The position numbers were made by a program, and so were the translations under genes. A DNA stretch of 64,000 bases from Mariniradius saccharolyticus AK6 (GTDB lineage Bacteria > Bacteroidota > Bacteroidia > Cytophagales > Cyclobacteriaceae), in assembly GCF_000330725.2 (NCBI RefSeq), contig NZ_AMZY02000006.1, forward strand, positions 124,001-188,000, given 5' to 3'. Below, piece after piece: positions 9,378 to 19,211 of this stretch. Below the pieces are notes generated by a model that worked only from the letters and a program-made list of their open reading frames with translations, did not search any database and was not told where the DNA came from. Positions within the stretch are counted from its first letter, which is position 1. Each line of letters begins with the position of its first letter.

Positions 9378-10724
9378 ATGCCAAGAGCAAAATCCGATAA
9401 AGACCGTAAAATCTTTGTGCTGGATACTTCCGTTATCCTATATGCACACAACTCCATTATGAATTTTGCTGAGCATGATGTGGTCATCCCGATTACTGTA
9501 TTGGAAGAGCTCGATCAGTTCAAAAAGGGGAATGATACCAAGAATTTCGAAGCGCGGGAGTTTATCCGATTGTTGGACACCTTATCCAAGGACCAAATGA
9601 TCCACCACTGGACACCACTCAACGGGAAAACACGTGGATTTTTCAAGGTCTTGATGAATCCGGAAAACGCGATGAACGCGAACGTGATTTTTGGAGAGGA
9701 AAAAAATGACCACAAAATCCTTAACGCAGCGCTTCATCTTCAGCAAACGGAAAAAAACCGCAGGGTGATCCTTGTCTCCAAAGACATCAACCTCCGCCTC
9801 AAAGCAAAATCGCTTGATATCCACGCTGAAGACTATGAGACTGGGAAAATCAAAAACCTCGAGGAGCTCGAAAATACCGGCAAATATGTCCTGGAAGGCA
9901 TCGGCCAAGAAATCATCAATCAGATTTATGAATACAATTCCGTCGAGGCCAAGCATGTCTTGGGCACCAGGAAACGAAAGGCAAATGCTTACTACATTCT
10001 GAAAAGCGAGAAAAACTCGGTTTTGGCATACTACAACGCTGAGGACAACACCATGGAAAGGGTGGACAAGAAGTTGGCTTACAACATCAAACCAAAAAAT
10101 GCGGAGCAGACTTTCGCGATGCATGCGATTCTTAACCCAAGGGTAAAATTGGTGTCGATACAAGGAGTGGCTGGTACCGGAAAGACCTTGTTGGCTTTGG
10201 CTGGAGCATTGGAACAGCGTAGGGATTACAAGCAAATATTCCTGGCTAGGCCAATCGTCCCCCTCAGCAACAAGGATATCGGCTATCTTCCTGGCGATAT
10301 CAAGTCAAAGCTGAATCCTTACATGGAGCCACTTTGGGACAATTTGAAGTTCATCCAAAACCAATTCAAAGAATCCGACAAGGAATACCAAAAAATCACC
10401 GAGATGGTCAATCAGGAGAAATTGGTGATTCAGCCCTTGGCCTACATCCGTGGACGCTCGCTTTCCAACATTTTCTTCATCGTGGACGAGGCCCAAAACC
10501 TGACGCCACACGAAATCAAGACCATCATCAGCCGTGCGGGAGAAAATACCAAAATCATCTTCACAGGCGATATTTTCCAGATTGATACGCCGTACTTGGA
10601 TAGCCAAAGCAACGGTCTCTCCTACCTTATTGATCGGGTAAAGGATCATCCGTTGTATGCCCATATCAAGTTGGAAAAAGGTGAGCGGTCCGAATTGGCC
10701 AATCTAGCCAACGATTTGTTGTAA
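9378..10724 (+). CDS. PhoH-family protein with N-terminal PIN domain (YlaK-type)
   Basis: 448 residues. The N-terminus is a PIN nuclease-like domain ('KIFVLDTSVILYAHNS', acidic 'LEELDQFKKG'), and the C-terminal half is a PhoH/SF1-like ATPase. The Walker A 'GVAGTGKTLLALA' lies near residue 265, Walker B is 'FFIVDEAQNLTPHE', and sensor/arginine motifs are 'FTGDIFQID' and 'EKGERSELANLA'. The PIN-PhoH pair (PhoH2/YlaK) couples RNA unwinding with RNA cleavage in the cytoplasm. It is monocistronic, with a possible terminator just downstream. Confidence 0.93.
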   Translation: MPRAKSDKDRKIFVLDTSVILYAHNSIMNFAEHDVVIPITVLEELDQFKKGNDTKNFEAREFIRLLDTLSKDQMIHHWTPLNGKTRGFFKVLMNPENAMNANVIFGEEKNDHKILNAALHLQQTEKNRRVILVSKDINLRLKAKSLDIHAEDYETGKIKNLEELENTGKYVLEGIGQEIINQIYEYNSVEAKHVLGTRKRKANAYYILKSEKNSVLAYYNAEDNTMERVDKKLAYNIKPKNAEQTFAMHAILNPRVKLVSIQGVAGTGKTLLALAGALEQRRDYKQIFLARPIVPLSNKDIGYLPGDIKSKLNPYMEPLWDNLKFIQNQFKESDKEYQKITEMVNQEKLVIQPLAYIRGRSLSNIFFIVDEAQNLTPHEIKTIISRAGENTKIIFTGDIFQIDTPYLDSQSNGLSYLIDRVKDHPLYAHIKLEKGERSELANLANDLL

Positions 10725-10739
10725 ACAAAAGCTGTCTTG

Positions 10740-10816
10740 ATTCTCCCGATTGCGTTTTCTCGCCAAATTCAGGATTTTGTTCTGTGTTTTGGGGAAAAGA
10801 TTCGGGAGAATTTTTC
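10740..10816 (+). terminator. possible terminator after phoH (long loop)
   Basis: A 10-bp perfect stem, ATTCTCCCGA (10740-10749) with TCGGGAGAAT (10802-10811), is followed by a T-rich run. The 52-nt loop is long for a canonical terminator, so it might instead protect the mRNA end or be a mobile hairpin. Confidence 0.5.
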
Positions 10817-10980
10817 ATTTTAGAGCAATACGAAATTTATTGCTGATTTTTTCCTTCGTTTTAATTCCAATCAGAATATAATTCGGATTTTTTTGACATT
10901 TTAACCTTTTTTTAACGTTCCCGCGCAACCTTTCACCCCCCAAAAAGAGTTATCAAACTGTATCAATCCACGCAACAATA

Positions 10981-10996
10981 TGTACGGTATCGTACA
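10981..10996. promoter_or_regulatory. TGTACG-N4-CGTACA palindrome
   Basis: A perfect 6+6 inverted repeat with a 4-bp spacer, upstream of the secreted small-protein gene. Its size and symmetry fit a dimeric regulator operator. The regulator is unknown. Confidence 0.35.
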
Positions 10997-11135
10997 CACT
11001 TGTTTGGCATTCAAAATTATATTTCATTGATTATCAGTTATTTACAAAATTTGGAGCAGAATTTGGCATAAAGCATACATCTGCCGAACAGGGCGGACGG
11101 AAAAAGAAACCAACTATTATTAATTACATAAGATT

Positions 11136-11489
11136 ATGAAACCAACTATTTTAACTCAGAAAAATGTATGTGCCTTTTTAAGTTTGATCATGGCACTTAC
11201 CATCTTGTGGGCCGCTAAGGTCGAGGCGAAGTCTGACATTGTCAGCGTGGTCATGCCGATGGATTCCATCGAGCGTGTAGAAGGGATAAAAGAAGACGTT
11301 CCCGCATTTGAATTGGACCTTTCTGACATCAGGGAATTCCCAACCGTTACTTTGATAAACAAATATGGAGAGGTAGTGGCCGAATTCTACGGAAGCAAAA
11401 CAGAACTTGAAAAAAGATTCAAAGAGGTAATCGACAACGGTGATTTCTTGACGACAGTAGGAAAACAGGAATTTTACCTCGTAAGATAG
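11136..11489 (+). CDS. small secreted protein of unknown function
   Basis: 117 residues with a clear signal peptide (hydrophobic 'AFLSLIMALTILWA', cleavage near 'KVEAKS'). The mature part is about 85 residues, acidic, with beta-type segments 'TVTLINKYGEVVAEFYG' and 'KQEFYLVR'. I do not recognise a family. It stands alone between phoH and a LytTR regulator, has a long 5' region with an operator-like palindrome, and is closed by a strong bidirectional terminator. Such features fit a regulated, independently expressed gene. Confidence 0.75.
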   Translation: MKPTILTQKNVCAFLSLIMALTILWAAKVEAKSDIVSVVMPMDSIERVEGIKEDVPAFELDLSDIREFPTVTLINKYGEVVAEFYGSKTELEKRFKEVIDNGDFLTTVGKQEFYLVR

Positions 11490-11520
11490 TTTAGTTGATT
11501 GTTTGGTTTTTTGAATAAGC

Positions 11521-11549
11521 AAAAAGGTGGATTTTGTCCACCTTTTTTT
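11521..11549. terminator. bidirectional rho-independent terminator
   Basis: An 11-bp stem, AAAAAGGTGGA (11521-11531) with TCCACCTTTTT (11537-11547), a 5-nt loop and a continuing T run. It serves the small secreted-protein gene (plus) and the convergent regulator gene (minus). Confidence 0.92.
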
Positions 11550-11571
11550 ATTATCTCCATCAGCAGACTCA

Positions 11572-12327
11572 TCAACTTTCCGTAATGGTGTTCAATTTGG
11601 CTAGAAAGCTGTTATAGTACTGTCGTCCTACTTGGACAACTGCACCCATCCTCAGGTTGATGTCTTTTGTATTAAAGCTTTCGATTTGGGAAAGCTGCAC
11701 GATAAATGATTTTTGCACCCGGAGGAATAGATGTGGGGGAAGCTTTTCTTCCATATCTTTCATGGATTTACGGATGGTGAAATTCCTTCCTTTTGTGTAA
11801 ATGGTCACCATGTTGCCATTTGCCTCCACATAGTAAATATCCTCGTAGGGCACACGCTCGTACGCGTTGTCCGCTTTGATAAATACTGCGTCAGTGACGA
11901 GATATGGGCTTTCGTCTTTTGCACGGACCGTTACTGCTTCTGCAGCCGGCTTTGTACGCTTGTTGTAAAGCACAATCTCAACAATCGCATGTATGTCATT
12001 TGTGTTGAAAGGCTTTACGATGAAGCCTGCAGGATTGATTCTTTTTGCCCTTTCGATGATGGTAGGATCGGAATAGGAGGTCACGTACACCAAAGGTACT
12101 TCTACCATTTGCTTGATGATCTCACCCAATTCAATACCGTCTTTGTCACCTTTGAGCTTGATATCCATGAACACCAAGTCAGGTTTGTATTTCTTTACAA
12201 CTTTGACTGCTTGGTTGGCGGAGTTGGCAATATCGATATTGACATAGCCCAAAAGCTCCAAAATCTCCTCTATATTCTCGGCAATGTTGACATCATCCTC
12301 AACAATAAGAATTCTTTCCTCTTTCAT
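11572..12327 (-). CDS. response regulator with LytTR DNA-binding domain (orphan)
   Basis: 251 residues. Residues 1-125 are a receiver domain: acidic pair 'VEDD' near residues 9-12, phospho-acceptor D55 in 'LVFMDIKLKG', Thr/Ser in 'YVTSYSD', and Lys in 'FIVKPF'. Residues about 145-250 are a LytTR domain ('YIYYVEANGNMVTIYT'-like segment, 'FLRVQKSFIVQLSQIESF'). LytTR regulators bind direct repeats and usually control surface or secretion functions. It has no kinase gene directly beside it. A separate LytTR-LytS pair lies upstream on the same strand after a 140-bp gap, and cross-talk is possible. Confidence 0.92.
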   Translation of the reverse strand: MKEERILIVEDDVNIAENIEEILELLGYVNIDIANSANQAVKVVKKYKPDLVFMDIKLKGDKDGIELGEIIKQMVEVPLVYVTSYSDPTIIERAKRINPAGFIVKPFNTNDIHAIVEIVLYNKRTKPAAEAVTVRAKDESPYLVTDAVFIKADNAYERVPYEDIYYVEANGNMVTIYTKGRNFTIRKSMKDMEEKLPPHLFLRVQKSFIVQLSQIESFNTKDINLRMGAVVQVGRQYYNSFLAKLNTITES

Positions 12328-12469
12328 AAGTTAAATGGGGAAATATTGCGTTTTAGTGACAATTAAATAAATTTTTGATGCAGTGAAGTGATTATTGGGC
12401 TATTTACAAATTTTAGTTTTCTGAATCAATATTTATCTCAATTTTTCGCCATGCCGATAATTCCGCTCA

Positions 12470-13204
12470 CTACAGGCTCATCATATCCTTAAATCTTGCT
12501 GCCTGACGCCTACTTACCTCAATCCGATCGCCCCCTTTGAGTGTAACAACCAGTCCTCCATTGAACCATGGTTCGATCGCTTCCACCCAGCTGAGGTTGA
12601 TGATATGCTTTCTGCTTGCGCGGAAAAACGATTTTTCGCTCAATCTTTCATCCAAAGCATTGAGTGACTTATGGATCATGGGTTTAAAGTTGTCGAAATA
12701 TACCTTGATATAATTCCCGTCGGATTCGAACAGGCGAACATTGGACAATTTGACAAACCAGCACCGATCACCGTCCTTGACAAAAACCTGATCATCCAAT
12801 GTCAGTTTTCTGTTTGCCATATTGGCGATTTCCTCAGTGCGATCCTGATTCTCATTGAGCTTTTTGGAAAGTTTTTCTACCGCTTCGCCGAGCCTTTTTG
12901 GCTCGATGGGCTTGAGCAGATAGTCCAAGGCATTTACTTGGAAGGCCTTGATCGCATACTCGTCATATGCGGTGGTAAAGACGACGTGGGGGACATTGTC
13001 CAGTTCTTCCAGGAGATCAAAGCCCGTCTTTTCGGGCATTTGGATATCCAGGAAAACAACATCTGGCGCCAACGCCTCTATTTTCTCTTTGGCATCGTCC
13101 ACGTTATTGGCTTCTCCCACGATTTCAACTTGTTCGTATTGGGACAACAAGGTGATCAGTTCTTTTCTCGCCAGTCTTTCGTCATCAATTATCAGTGCTC
13201 TCAT
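12470..13204 (-). CDS. LytTR-family response regulator (LytR/AlgR type)
   Basis: 244 residues from ATG 13204; ATG 13210 adds two residues. The receiver domain begins 'MRALIIDDERLAR', with the phospho-acceptor Asp in 'VVFLDIQMPEKTGFD', Thr in 'VFTTAYDEYA' and Lys in 'DYLLKPIEP'. The C-terminal LytTR domain contains 'ESDGNYIKVYF' and 'FFRASRKHIINLSWVEAIEPW'. Immediately upstream, 11 bp away or less, is a LytS-type kinase on the same strand. This is a classic Bacteroidota two-component pair. Confidence 0.94.
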   Translation of the reverse strand: MRALIIDDERLARKELITLLSQYEQVEIVGEANNVDDAKEKIEALAPDVVFLDIQMPEKTGFDLLEELDNVPHVVFTTAYDEYAIKAFQVNALDYLLKPIEPKRLGEAVEKLSKKLNENQDRTEEIANMANRKLTLDDQVFVKDGDRCWFVKLSNVRLFESDGNYIKVYFDNFKPMIHKSLNALDERLSEKSFFRASRKHIINLSWVEAIEPWFNGGLVVTLKGGDRIEVSRRQAARFKDMMSL

Positions 13205-13215
13205 GTGCATGAATT

Positions 13216-14268
13216 TTAACCTAATGTAAGGTTTTGTTTTGGAATTTTAAGTTCAGTTATTACAAAATCGTTCCCGGAATTGTATATTTTAAAGGAAGCC
13301 TTTTCTCCATAGATTAGTTTCAGCCTTTGGATAGTATTGCTGATACCATGGCCTTCCCCGTCCCGTTTTCTGCCAAACGCATTATTTCTCAATTGCCCGC
13401 TGTTTTTGACCTGGACGATCAAGTCGTCGGCAAGACCCTCCCTGCATTTGATCTCTATCAGGCCTCCCTTTACCCTATTTGAAATCCCGTGTTTGATTGC
13501 ATTTTCGACAATTGTCTGCAGCATCATGGGAGGGATCTTGAAATCGAATGCTGATGGCTCGATATCATATTTGACCTTCAGACGTTCCTCAAAACGAATC
13601 GTCTCCAAATTGAGGTAGTCCTTCACCGTATTGATTTCGGATTCAAAATCGATCGTTCTTTTTCTATCCATCATGAGCGAAAACCTCAAGATGTTGGAGA
13701 GCTGCGTAATGGCAAGCTTGGCCTTGCCGGGATCTTCGTCGACGAGCGCCCTCACGGAATTGAGTGCATTGAAGATAAAATGCGGGTTAAGTTGGCTTTT
13801 GAGATGATTGAGCTGGATTTCGTTGATCTTTGCTTGATACTTGAGCGATTGGTTGTAATTATCCAAAAAATGGTAAAGGAAATACACCATCACCCACAGT
13901 AAGTAATAAATAAAGGAAACGAAAATATTGCCGGAGACGACAATCCATCGAAAATCTGTTTCGGGATTAAGCGTTCCGAATATCCAGTTGATGATAAACT
14001 GGGCGCCGGTGTTGAGCACACCCAAAATCACCAAGGCCAGTAGCGTACGTGCCAACAAGTTGGGGAATCCCAAATTGAACCAGTCGTACTTCTTGAAAAC
14101 CAAGCGCAGGCCATGGGTAGAAACCAGGAAAAATAGCGCCAAGGAAACGTAGGCTCCAATTTGAATAAGCGTAATCCTGCGGTCGAGCGAAACCAAAAAA
14201 AGGTTGATAAGGGCATAGCCCGACCAACCCAAGATCTGCAAAACCCAGTATAATCGCTTTCTATTCAT
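13216..14268 (-). CDS. LytS-type sensor histidine kinase (HisKA_7TM-less, PF06580 type)
   Basis: 350 residues. The N-terminal about 135 residues hold four hydrophobic segments, a compact membrane sensor without a large periplasmic domain. A coiled-coil linker follows, then the His_kinase box 'LKSQLNPHFIFNALNSVRALV' region with the phospho-accepting His. A GHKL ATPase comes last with N-box 'VENAIKHGIS' and G-box 'GHGISNTIQRL'. It phosphorylates the LytTR regulator encoded directly downstream. The signal is unknown. Confidence 0.93.
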   Translation of the reverse strand: MNRKRLYWVLQILGWSGYALINLFLVSLDRRITLIQIGAYVSLALFFLVSTHGLRLVFKKYDWFNLGFPNLLARTLLALVILGVLNTGAQFIINWIFGTLNPETDFRWIVVSGNIFVSFIYYLLWVMVYFLYHFLDNYNQSLKYQAKINEIQLNHLKSQLNPHFIFNALNSVRALVDEDPGKAKLAITQLSNILRFSLMMDRKRTIDFESEINTVKDYLNLETIRFEERLKVKYDIEPSAFDFKIPPMMLQTIVENAIKHGISNRVKGGLIEIKCREGLADDLIVQVKNSGQLRNNAFGRKRDGEGHGISNTIQRLKLIYGEKASFKIYNSGNDFVITELKIPKQNLTLG

Positions 14269-14357
14269 GGTTAGGCGCCAAATATACTACGGGGCTTCCA
14301 TGAGGGGATATTTTTTTTGGGAAGGGTAATTTACCGTCCGTATGAGGCTATATCCTG

Positions 14358-17192
14358 TTACAGACTTAATTCCATCTTCAAAAACCGCGCAGTATGGCTT
14401 TCTGGGTGCAGGGCTACCTGCTCTGGAGTACCCGTCGCGATGATTGTACCGCCCTTGTCCCCACCTTCCAATCCAAGGTCCACAATATGGTCCGACACTT
14501 TGATCACATCCATGTTGTGTTCAATAATCAGGACGGTATTCCCTTTGTCCACCAAGCGATTCAAAACCTCCAGTAGATGCTCAATATCCTGGAAATGTAG
14601 CCCTGTGGTCGGTTCATCTAAAATGTAAAATGTCTTTCCGGTGTCTTTTTTCGAAAGCTCCGTCGCCAATTTCACACGCTGCGCTTCTCCTCCCGAAAGC
14701 GTGGTTGCGTGCTGACCCAAGGTCACGTAGCCTAAGCCAACGTCGTTGAGGGTTTTGATTTTCCTCAAAATACTGGGTTGGTTTTCGAAAAACTCCACTG
14801 CTTGCTCCACGGTCATGTCCAACACATCCGAGATGGATTTGCCCTTGAACCTCACCTCCAAGGTTTCCCGGTTGTAGCGCTTGCCTTTGCAGGTCTCGCA
14901 GGGCACGTGTACATCGGGGAGAAAATCCATTTCGATCAACTTCATCCCCGCCCCCTCACAATCCTCACAGCGGCCGCCCTTCACATTGAAGCTGAACCTG
15001 CCAGGCTTATAACCCCGGATTTTGGCCTCGGGAAGTTCGGTAAATAGCGTTCTAATGTCAGAAAACACACCGGTATAAGTGGCAGGATTGGAGCGTGGTG
15101 TGCGACCGATCGGTGATTGGTCCACTTCGATGACCTTGTCGAGATGTTTCAGTCCCTCCACTGCATCGTAGGGAAGCGGCTCTTTCTTTGCGTTGAAAAA
15201 ATGCTTGTTCAGGATAGGATAAAGCGTCTCATGAATCAGCGTGCTTTTTCCGCTACCTGATACGCCGGTGATACAAATCATCGTGCCAAGCGGGAGCTTG
15301 AGGTCGACATTCTTCAGGTTGTTTCCTTTGGCACCTTTTATTTCGAGAAACTTTCCGTTACCGATTCTTCTTTGCTTTGGTACTTGTATTTTCAACTCAC
15401 CGGCCAGGTATTTGGCAGTAATGCTTTTCCTTTTTAGAAAATCCTGGGGCGAGCCCAAAGCCACGATCTGACCCCCATGCCGTCCGGCACCCGGACCGAT
15501 ATCCACCACAAAATCAGATTCCAACATCATGTCCTTGTCGTGCTCTACGACAAGTACGGAATTGCCCAAATCCCGCAAATCCTGCAAGGCTTTGATCAAC
15601 TTGACGTTGTCCCGCTGATGCAATCCGATGCTCGGTTCATCCAAAATGTACAACACCCCAACGAGTTGGGTACCAATCTGGGTAGCGAGGCGGATACGTT
15701 GCGCTTCCCCGCCCGAGAGGGTTTTCAAGGGACGATTGAGAGACAGGTAATCCAAACCAATGTCCATCAAGAAACCGATTCGCTTTCGGATTTCCTTCAA
15801 AACTTCCCGCGCGATCGTATTCTGTCGCTCACTCATCCGATCTTCCAATCCAAGGAACCAAGCCCCCAACGCAGCAATATCCATCATGGCCAGCTCCCCG
15901 ATGTGGTGATTGTCAATCTTGAAATGGAGCGCCTCTTTCTTCAGTCGATATCCATTGCAATCAGGACAGACTTTTGTCTCGGTGAATTCATTGACCCAAT
16001 CTTGGATCTTATCGGTGCCGCCTTCTTGTTGCTTTTGGAGAAAATTCACAATTCCTTCGAAAGTGGTGTTCCACATCGTTCCAGGATACTTCACCGAATC
16101 CACGGCTACTTCGATCTTATCGCCATACAAAATGACATGCACGACCTCCTCTGGAAGATTCTCAATCGGTGTCGTGATGCTGGCTTTATAATGCTTGAGA
16201 ATTGCTTCGATTTTCTTGAATATCCAAACGTCCCGGTACTCTCCCAAAGGCGCTATCCCGCCACGGCTGATGCTGAGACTGCGATCGGGAATGATGTTTT
16301 CAATCGTAATTTCCTCAATCACTCCCAAGCCATTGCAAGTCGGGCAGGCACCGTAGGGGCTGTTGAACGAGAAAGTATTGGGTGCAGGCTCATCGTATGA
16401 AAGCCCCGTCAGGGGATCCATGAGGTATTTTGAGAAATGATGGACTTCTCCCGCCTCATCCCGGAGCATGATGACACCTTTTCCGTGGTGCAGGGCGGTC
16501 TTGAGGGATTGGCTGATTCGGTAGTGGTCTTCTTCGTCTGCGACTATCCGGTCCACCACGATCTCAATATCGTGTATCTTGTAGCGATCCAACTGCATCT
16601 TGGGCACCACATCCATTACCACGCCGTCGATGCGGACTTTTGAAAAACCCATTTTCCGGATCTGTTCAAACAACTCGCGGTAATGTCCTTTTCTCCCCTT
16701 GACAATCGGTGCAAGGACATAAAGCTTTTGTCCTTTGAACTTTTCAAAAAGCTGCTCAATGATTTGGTCCTCTGTTTGCCTTATCATCCTTTGCCCACTC
16801 AGGTAGGAGTATGCCTCCCCCGCGCGCGCATAAAGCAAGCGCATGAAATCATAAATTTCCGTCACAGTACCTACCGTCGAGCGGGGATTCTTGGAAGTGG
16901 TCTTTTGCTCGATCGAAATCACGGGTGAAAGCCCATTGATCTTGTCCACATCGGGGCGCTCCATGCCACCCAGAAAAGACCGTGCATAAGCCGAAAAACT
17001 CTCCATGTAGCGGCGCTGTCCCTCGGCATAGATCGTATCAAATGCCAGTGAACTCTTCCCACTGCCGCTCAAGCCGGTGATGACCACAAGTTTGTTGCGG
17101 GGAATACTAATGTCGATATTTTTCAGGTTGTGTTCCCTGGCACCAAAGATTTCGATGGTCTCTTCTTTGGTATCAACTTGTGCGTCCAACAT
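14358..17192 (-). CDS. uvrA: excinuclease ABC subunit A
   Basis: 944 residues, full length. Two ABC ATPase modules have Walker A 'GLSGSGKSSLAFDT' near residue 40 and 'GVSGSGKSTLIHE' near residue 640, and two 'LSGGEAQR' signatures. Zinc-finger Cys pairs are seen as 'CPTCNGLG', 'CPDCNGYR', 'CEDCEGAG' and 'CETCKGKR'. UvrA scans DNA for bulky lesions and loads UvrB in nucleotide excision repair in the cytoplasm. It is transcribed alone or followed by the LytS kinase gene after an 89-bp gap. Identification is secure. Confidence 0.98.
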   Translation of the reverse strand: MLDAQVDTKEETIEIFGAREHNLKNIDISIPRNKLVVITGLSGSGKSSLAFDTIYAEGQRRYMESFSAYARSFLGGMERPDVDKINGLSPVISIEQKTTSKNPRSTVGTVTEIYDFMRLLYARAGEAYSYLSGQRMIRQTEDQIIEQLFEKFKGQKLYVLAPIVKGRKGHYRELFEQIRKMGFSKVRIDGVVMDVVPKMQLDRYKIHDIEIVVDRIVADEEDHYRISQSLKTALHHGKGVIMLRDEAGEVHHFSKYLMDPLTGLSYDEPAPNTFSFNSPYGACPTCNGLGVIEEITIENIIPDRSLSISRGGIAPLGEYRDVWIFKKIEAILKHYKASITTPIENLPEEVVHVILYGDKIEVAVDSVKYPGTMWNTTFEGIVNFLQKQQEGGTDKIQDWVNEFTETKVCPDCNGYRLKKEALHFKIDNHHIGELAMMDIAALGAWFLGLEDRMSERQNTIAREVLKEIRKRIGFLMDIGLDYLSLNRPLKTLSGGEAQRIRLATQIGTQLVGVLYILDEPSIGLHQRDNVKLIKALQDLRDLGNSVLVVEHDKDMMLESDFVVDIGPGAGRHGGQIVALGSPQDFLKRKSITAKYLAGELKIQVPKQRRIGNGKFLEIKGAKGNNLKNVDLKLPLGTMICITGVSGSGKSTLIHETLYPILNKHFFNAKKEPLPYDAVEGLKHLDKVIEVDQSPIGRTPRSNPATYTGVFSDIRTLFTELPEAKIRGYKPGRFSFNVKGGRCEDCEGAGMKLIEMDFLPDVHVPCETCKGKRYNRETLEVRFKGKSISDVLDMTVEQAVEFFENQPSILRKIKTLNDVGLGYVTLGQHATTLSGGEAQRVKLATELSKKDTGKTFYILDEPTTGLHFQDIEHLLEVLNRLVDKGNTVLIIEHNMDVIKVSDHIVDLGLEGGDKGGTIIATGTPEQVALHPESHTARFLKMELSL

Positions 17193-17347
17193 TGAGGGAG
17201 GTGTAGGTTTGTGAAGCTTGCAAAAATACGAACTTGTGAGCGGGATTCCCAGAAAGGCCCGATCTTAAAACAGTCTGAAAGCAGGAAGGTTTTGAATTGT
17301 GAAGTGATTTGAATCCGTACCTTTCCCTACAAAAGCCCAAAATGACA

Positions 17348-19147
17348 TCAAGAACCTTTTGCCTCCTTTTTCGCTTGTCTGGCAGCTTTCTTTTCCTCTT
17401 TGGTGGGCTTTTCACTTGGGTCCTTCTTTTTGAACAAGTGAAGTCCCTTTTTTTCCTCCTCCTTTCCAGAACGTTTGTCAGCCTCCTTTTTCTTCAATTC
17501 ATCCAAATCATCCCCTGAAAGTGTCGACTTCAAACCTGAAAAAATCAACTTCCACCAATAGGCAAACATGGATTTGTGGGTTTCCCGGATAAAGTAGATG
17601 CTTCCTTTGTTCAGGTTTCCATTCTTTTTGGGATTGGAGGAACGAATGACGATGGTATTGGCCATAAAGGCCCCAATTTTCCTAAGGAGATTGTTGTCAT
17701 GCTCGTAGTTCTTATTGAGCAATTCCAGTTTCAAATCGTCATAACGTATAATCAATTCCCCCTCACCTCTGTAGTCGTTGCCAAGGATGTTAAAATCCAA
17801 CCGATTGAGTGTGCCGGATTTGATGCTTGCCTTTGCCTCGGGTTCGATCATGGTATTGAGCTTCCCAAGGTCCATTTTGCCAAGTGTTCCTTTCATGGTG
17901 AATTTACCCTGTTCATCTTCCAAGTCATAGCGAATCGCTGCTTTGAGCAAGCCCTCACCCATCAGTTTGGCGTCTGCATCTATTGAAATTGTCCTGTTTT
18001 TACCCCGTCTTTCGAGATAGTTGGACACGTTGGTGATATGCGCATTCATATCAGAAAAAAAGAGGTGGGCAAATCGATTTGACGCGTTTGCCGGTCTTTC
18101 CTCGATCATCACATGGGCTCCTTCCACAAACACATTCTCGATATGGATGATTTGCTTCAAGTTTTGGATGGCCTGATGCACCATCTGTGGTCTTTTGTTA
18201 ACGTCTTCGGGCTTAAACTTGTCCACGAATACTTCAAGTTTGAGGTTTTTTGCCCTCAAGGTATCCATCTCCACGACCCCATTTCTGAAATAACTCCCAA
18301 ACCTTACCCCGCCCATCTCCATTTGCGCATCCCGAATTTGCAACCACGTTTGTCGCTGTGGAAACTGCGAGGTGTATTGCAATTTGCCCTGCTTATTGAG
18401 CAAACTCAAACTTCCCACGCTTAGCTTATTGGTATATGAATCCAAGATCACATTGTTGACCAAGGCATATTGTCTGAAACGGTCAAAGTGAAACTCGACT
18501 TGCTGTATACTTCCTTGGACCACATCGACGTGAAACAAGGATTTGGCGTTATCGATATCACTTTTTGTTAATTGGAAACCTTCGGCCGAGATATCCATGT
18601 CCACCAAAGCCAATCTTAGGGAATCGTAGAGATTGTTTTTGACACTGACAGAGAAATCCTGCAAAACGATGTCTTTCACCTCTATCAGATCATAATCCTT
18701 CCCCTTCTTGGGCCTTTCCTTTTTTGGTTGGGGTGCGCCGGTGAAAAGCGAATCCCAAGGCGGAAATGAAGAAACGATCTCCATCCCGTTCAGGTAAGCC
18801 GAATCCATGGAAATCGTATTGTCAAAAATCAAGGGACGCCATTTGAATCCAGTCAAATGGAGATTTTCCGCAAAAAGATTGATCTTGATATCATCCTCAC
18901 CCAACACATTTGAAGGGCTTACCACAATGCTGTCGATCCTGAGATAAGTGCCAAAGTGGTCGTAGTTCAATTCAATTTTGCCAAAACTCAGCTCATGTCC
19001 GCTGAAACTGCTGGTCCGGGTGATGAGTTCAGTGAGGATCCTCGACGCATTGGCATTCAGGTACTTGTTGATGAAAAAAGGCAGACCCAATACCAAAAAT
19101 CCAAGCAGGACAGCAAGAAACAGAAAAACATAAAGGACTTTTTTCAT
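17348..19147 (-). CDS. AsmA-like membrane-anchored protein
   Basis: 599 residues. One N-terminal transmembrane helix ('YVFLFLAVLLGFLVLGLPFF') is followed by a long beta-rich periplasmic region with motifs resembling the AsmA/YhdP/TamB repeat group ('GHELSFGKIELNYDHFGTYL' region). Those proteins bridge the envelope and are implicated in lipid transport or outer-membrane assembly. The last about 60 residues are an unusual Lys/Glu-rich tail, 'KKKDPSEKPTKEEKKAARQ'-like, predicted disordered. The gene starts 64 bp after a lytic transglycosylase gene on the same strand, a likely envelope-biogenesis pair. AsmA relationship is by general pattern, not by a diagnostic motif. Confidence 0.7.
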   Translation of the reverse strand: MKKVLYVFLFLAVLLGFLVLGLPFFINKYLNANASRILTELITRTSSFSGHELSFGKIELNYDHFGTYLRIDSIVVSPSNVLGEDDIKINLFAENLHLTGFKWRPLIFDNTISMDSAYLNGMEIVSSFPPWDSLFTGAPQPKKERPKKGKDYDLIEVKDIVLQDFSVSVKNNLYDSLRLALVDMDISAEGFQLTKSDIDNAKSLFHVDVVQGSIQQVEFHFDRFRQYALVNNVILDSYTNKLSVGSLSLLNKQGKLQYTSQFPQRQTWLQIRDAQMEMGGVRFGSYFRNGVVEMDTLRAKNLKLEVFVDKFKPEDVNKRPQMVHQAIQNLKQIIHIENVFVEGAHVMIEERPANASNRFAHLFFSDMNAHITNVSNYLERRGKNRTISIDADAKLMGEGLLKAAIRYDLEDEQGKFTMKGTLGKMDLGKLNTMIEPEAKASIKSGTLNRLDFNILGNDYRGEGELIIRYDDLKLELLNKNYEHDNNLLRKIGAFMANTIVIRSSNPKKNGNLNKGSIYFIRETHKSMFAYWWKLIFSGLKSTLSGDDLDELKKKEADKRSGKEEEKKGLHLFKKKDPSEKPTKEEKKAARQAKKEAKGS

Positions 19148-19211
19148 AAAATCGGCAATACCCGATTAAGTTATCAAAAAATGGACATATCCATATGGTT
19201 TGGGGGATTTT

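Larger units (their letters stand above)
10725..11135. other. 411-bp gene-free region with hairpin and operator-like palindrome
   Basis: No supportable gene. It holds a hairpin just after phoH (10740-10816), an AT-rich stretch, and a perfect TGTACG-N4-CGTACA palindrome (10981-10996) about 140 bp before the small secreted-protein gene. The length suggests an untranslated leader or extended promoter. Confidence 0.6.
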
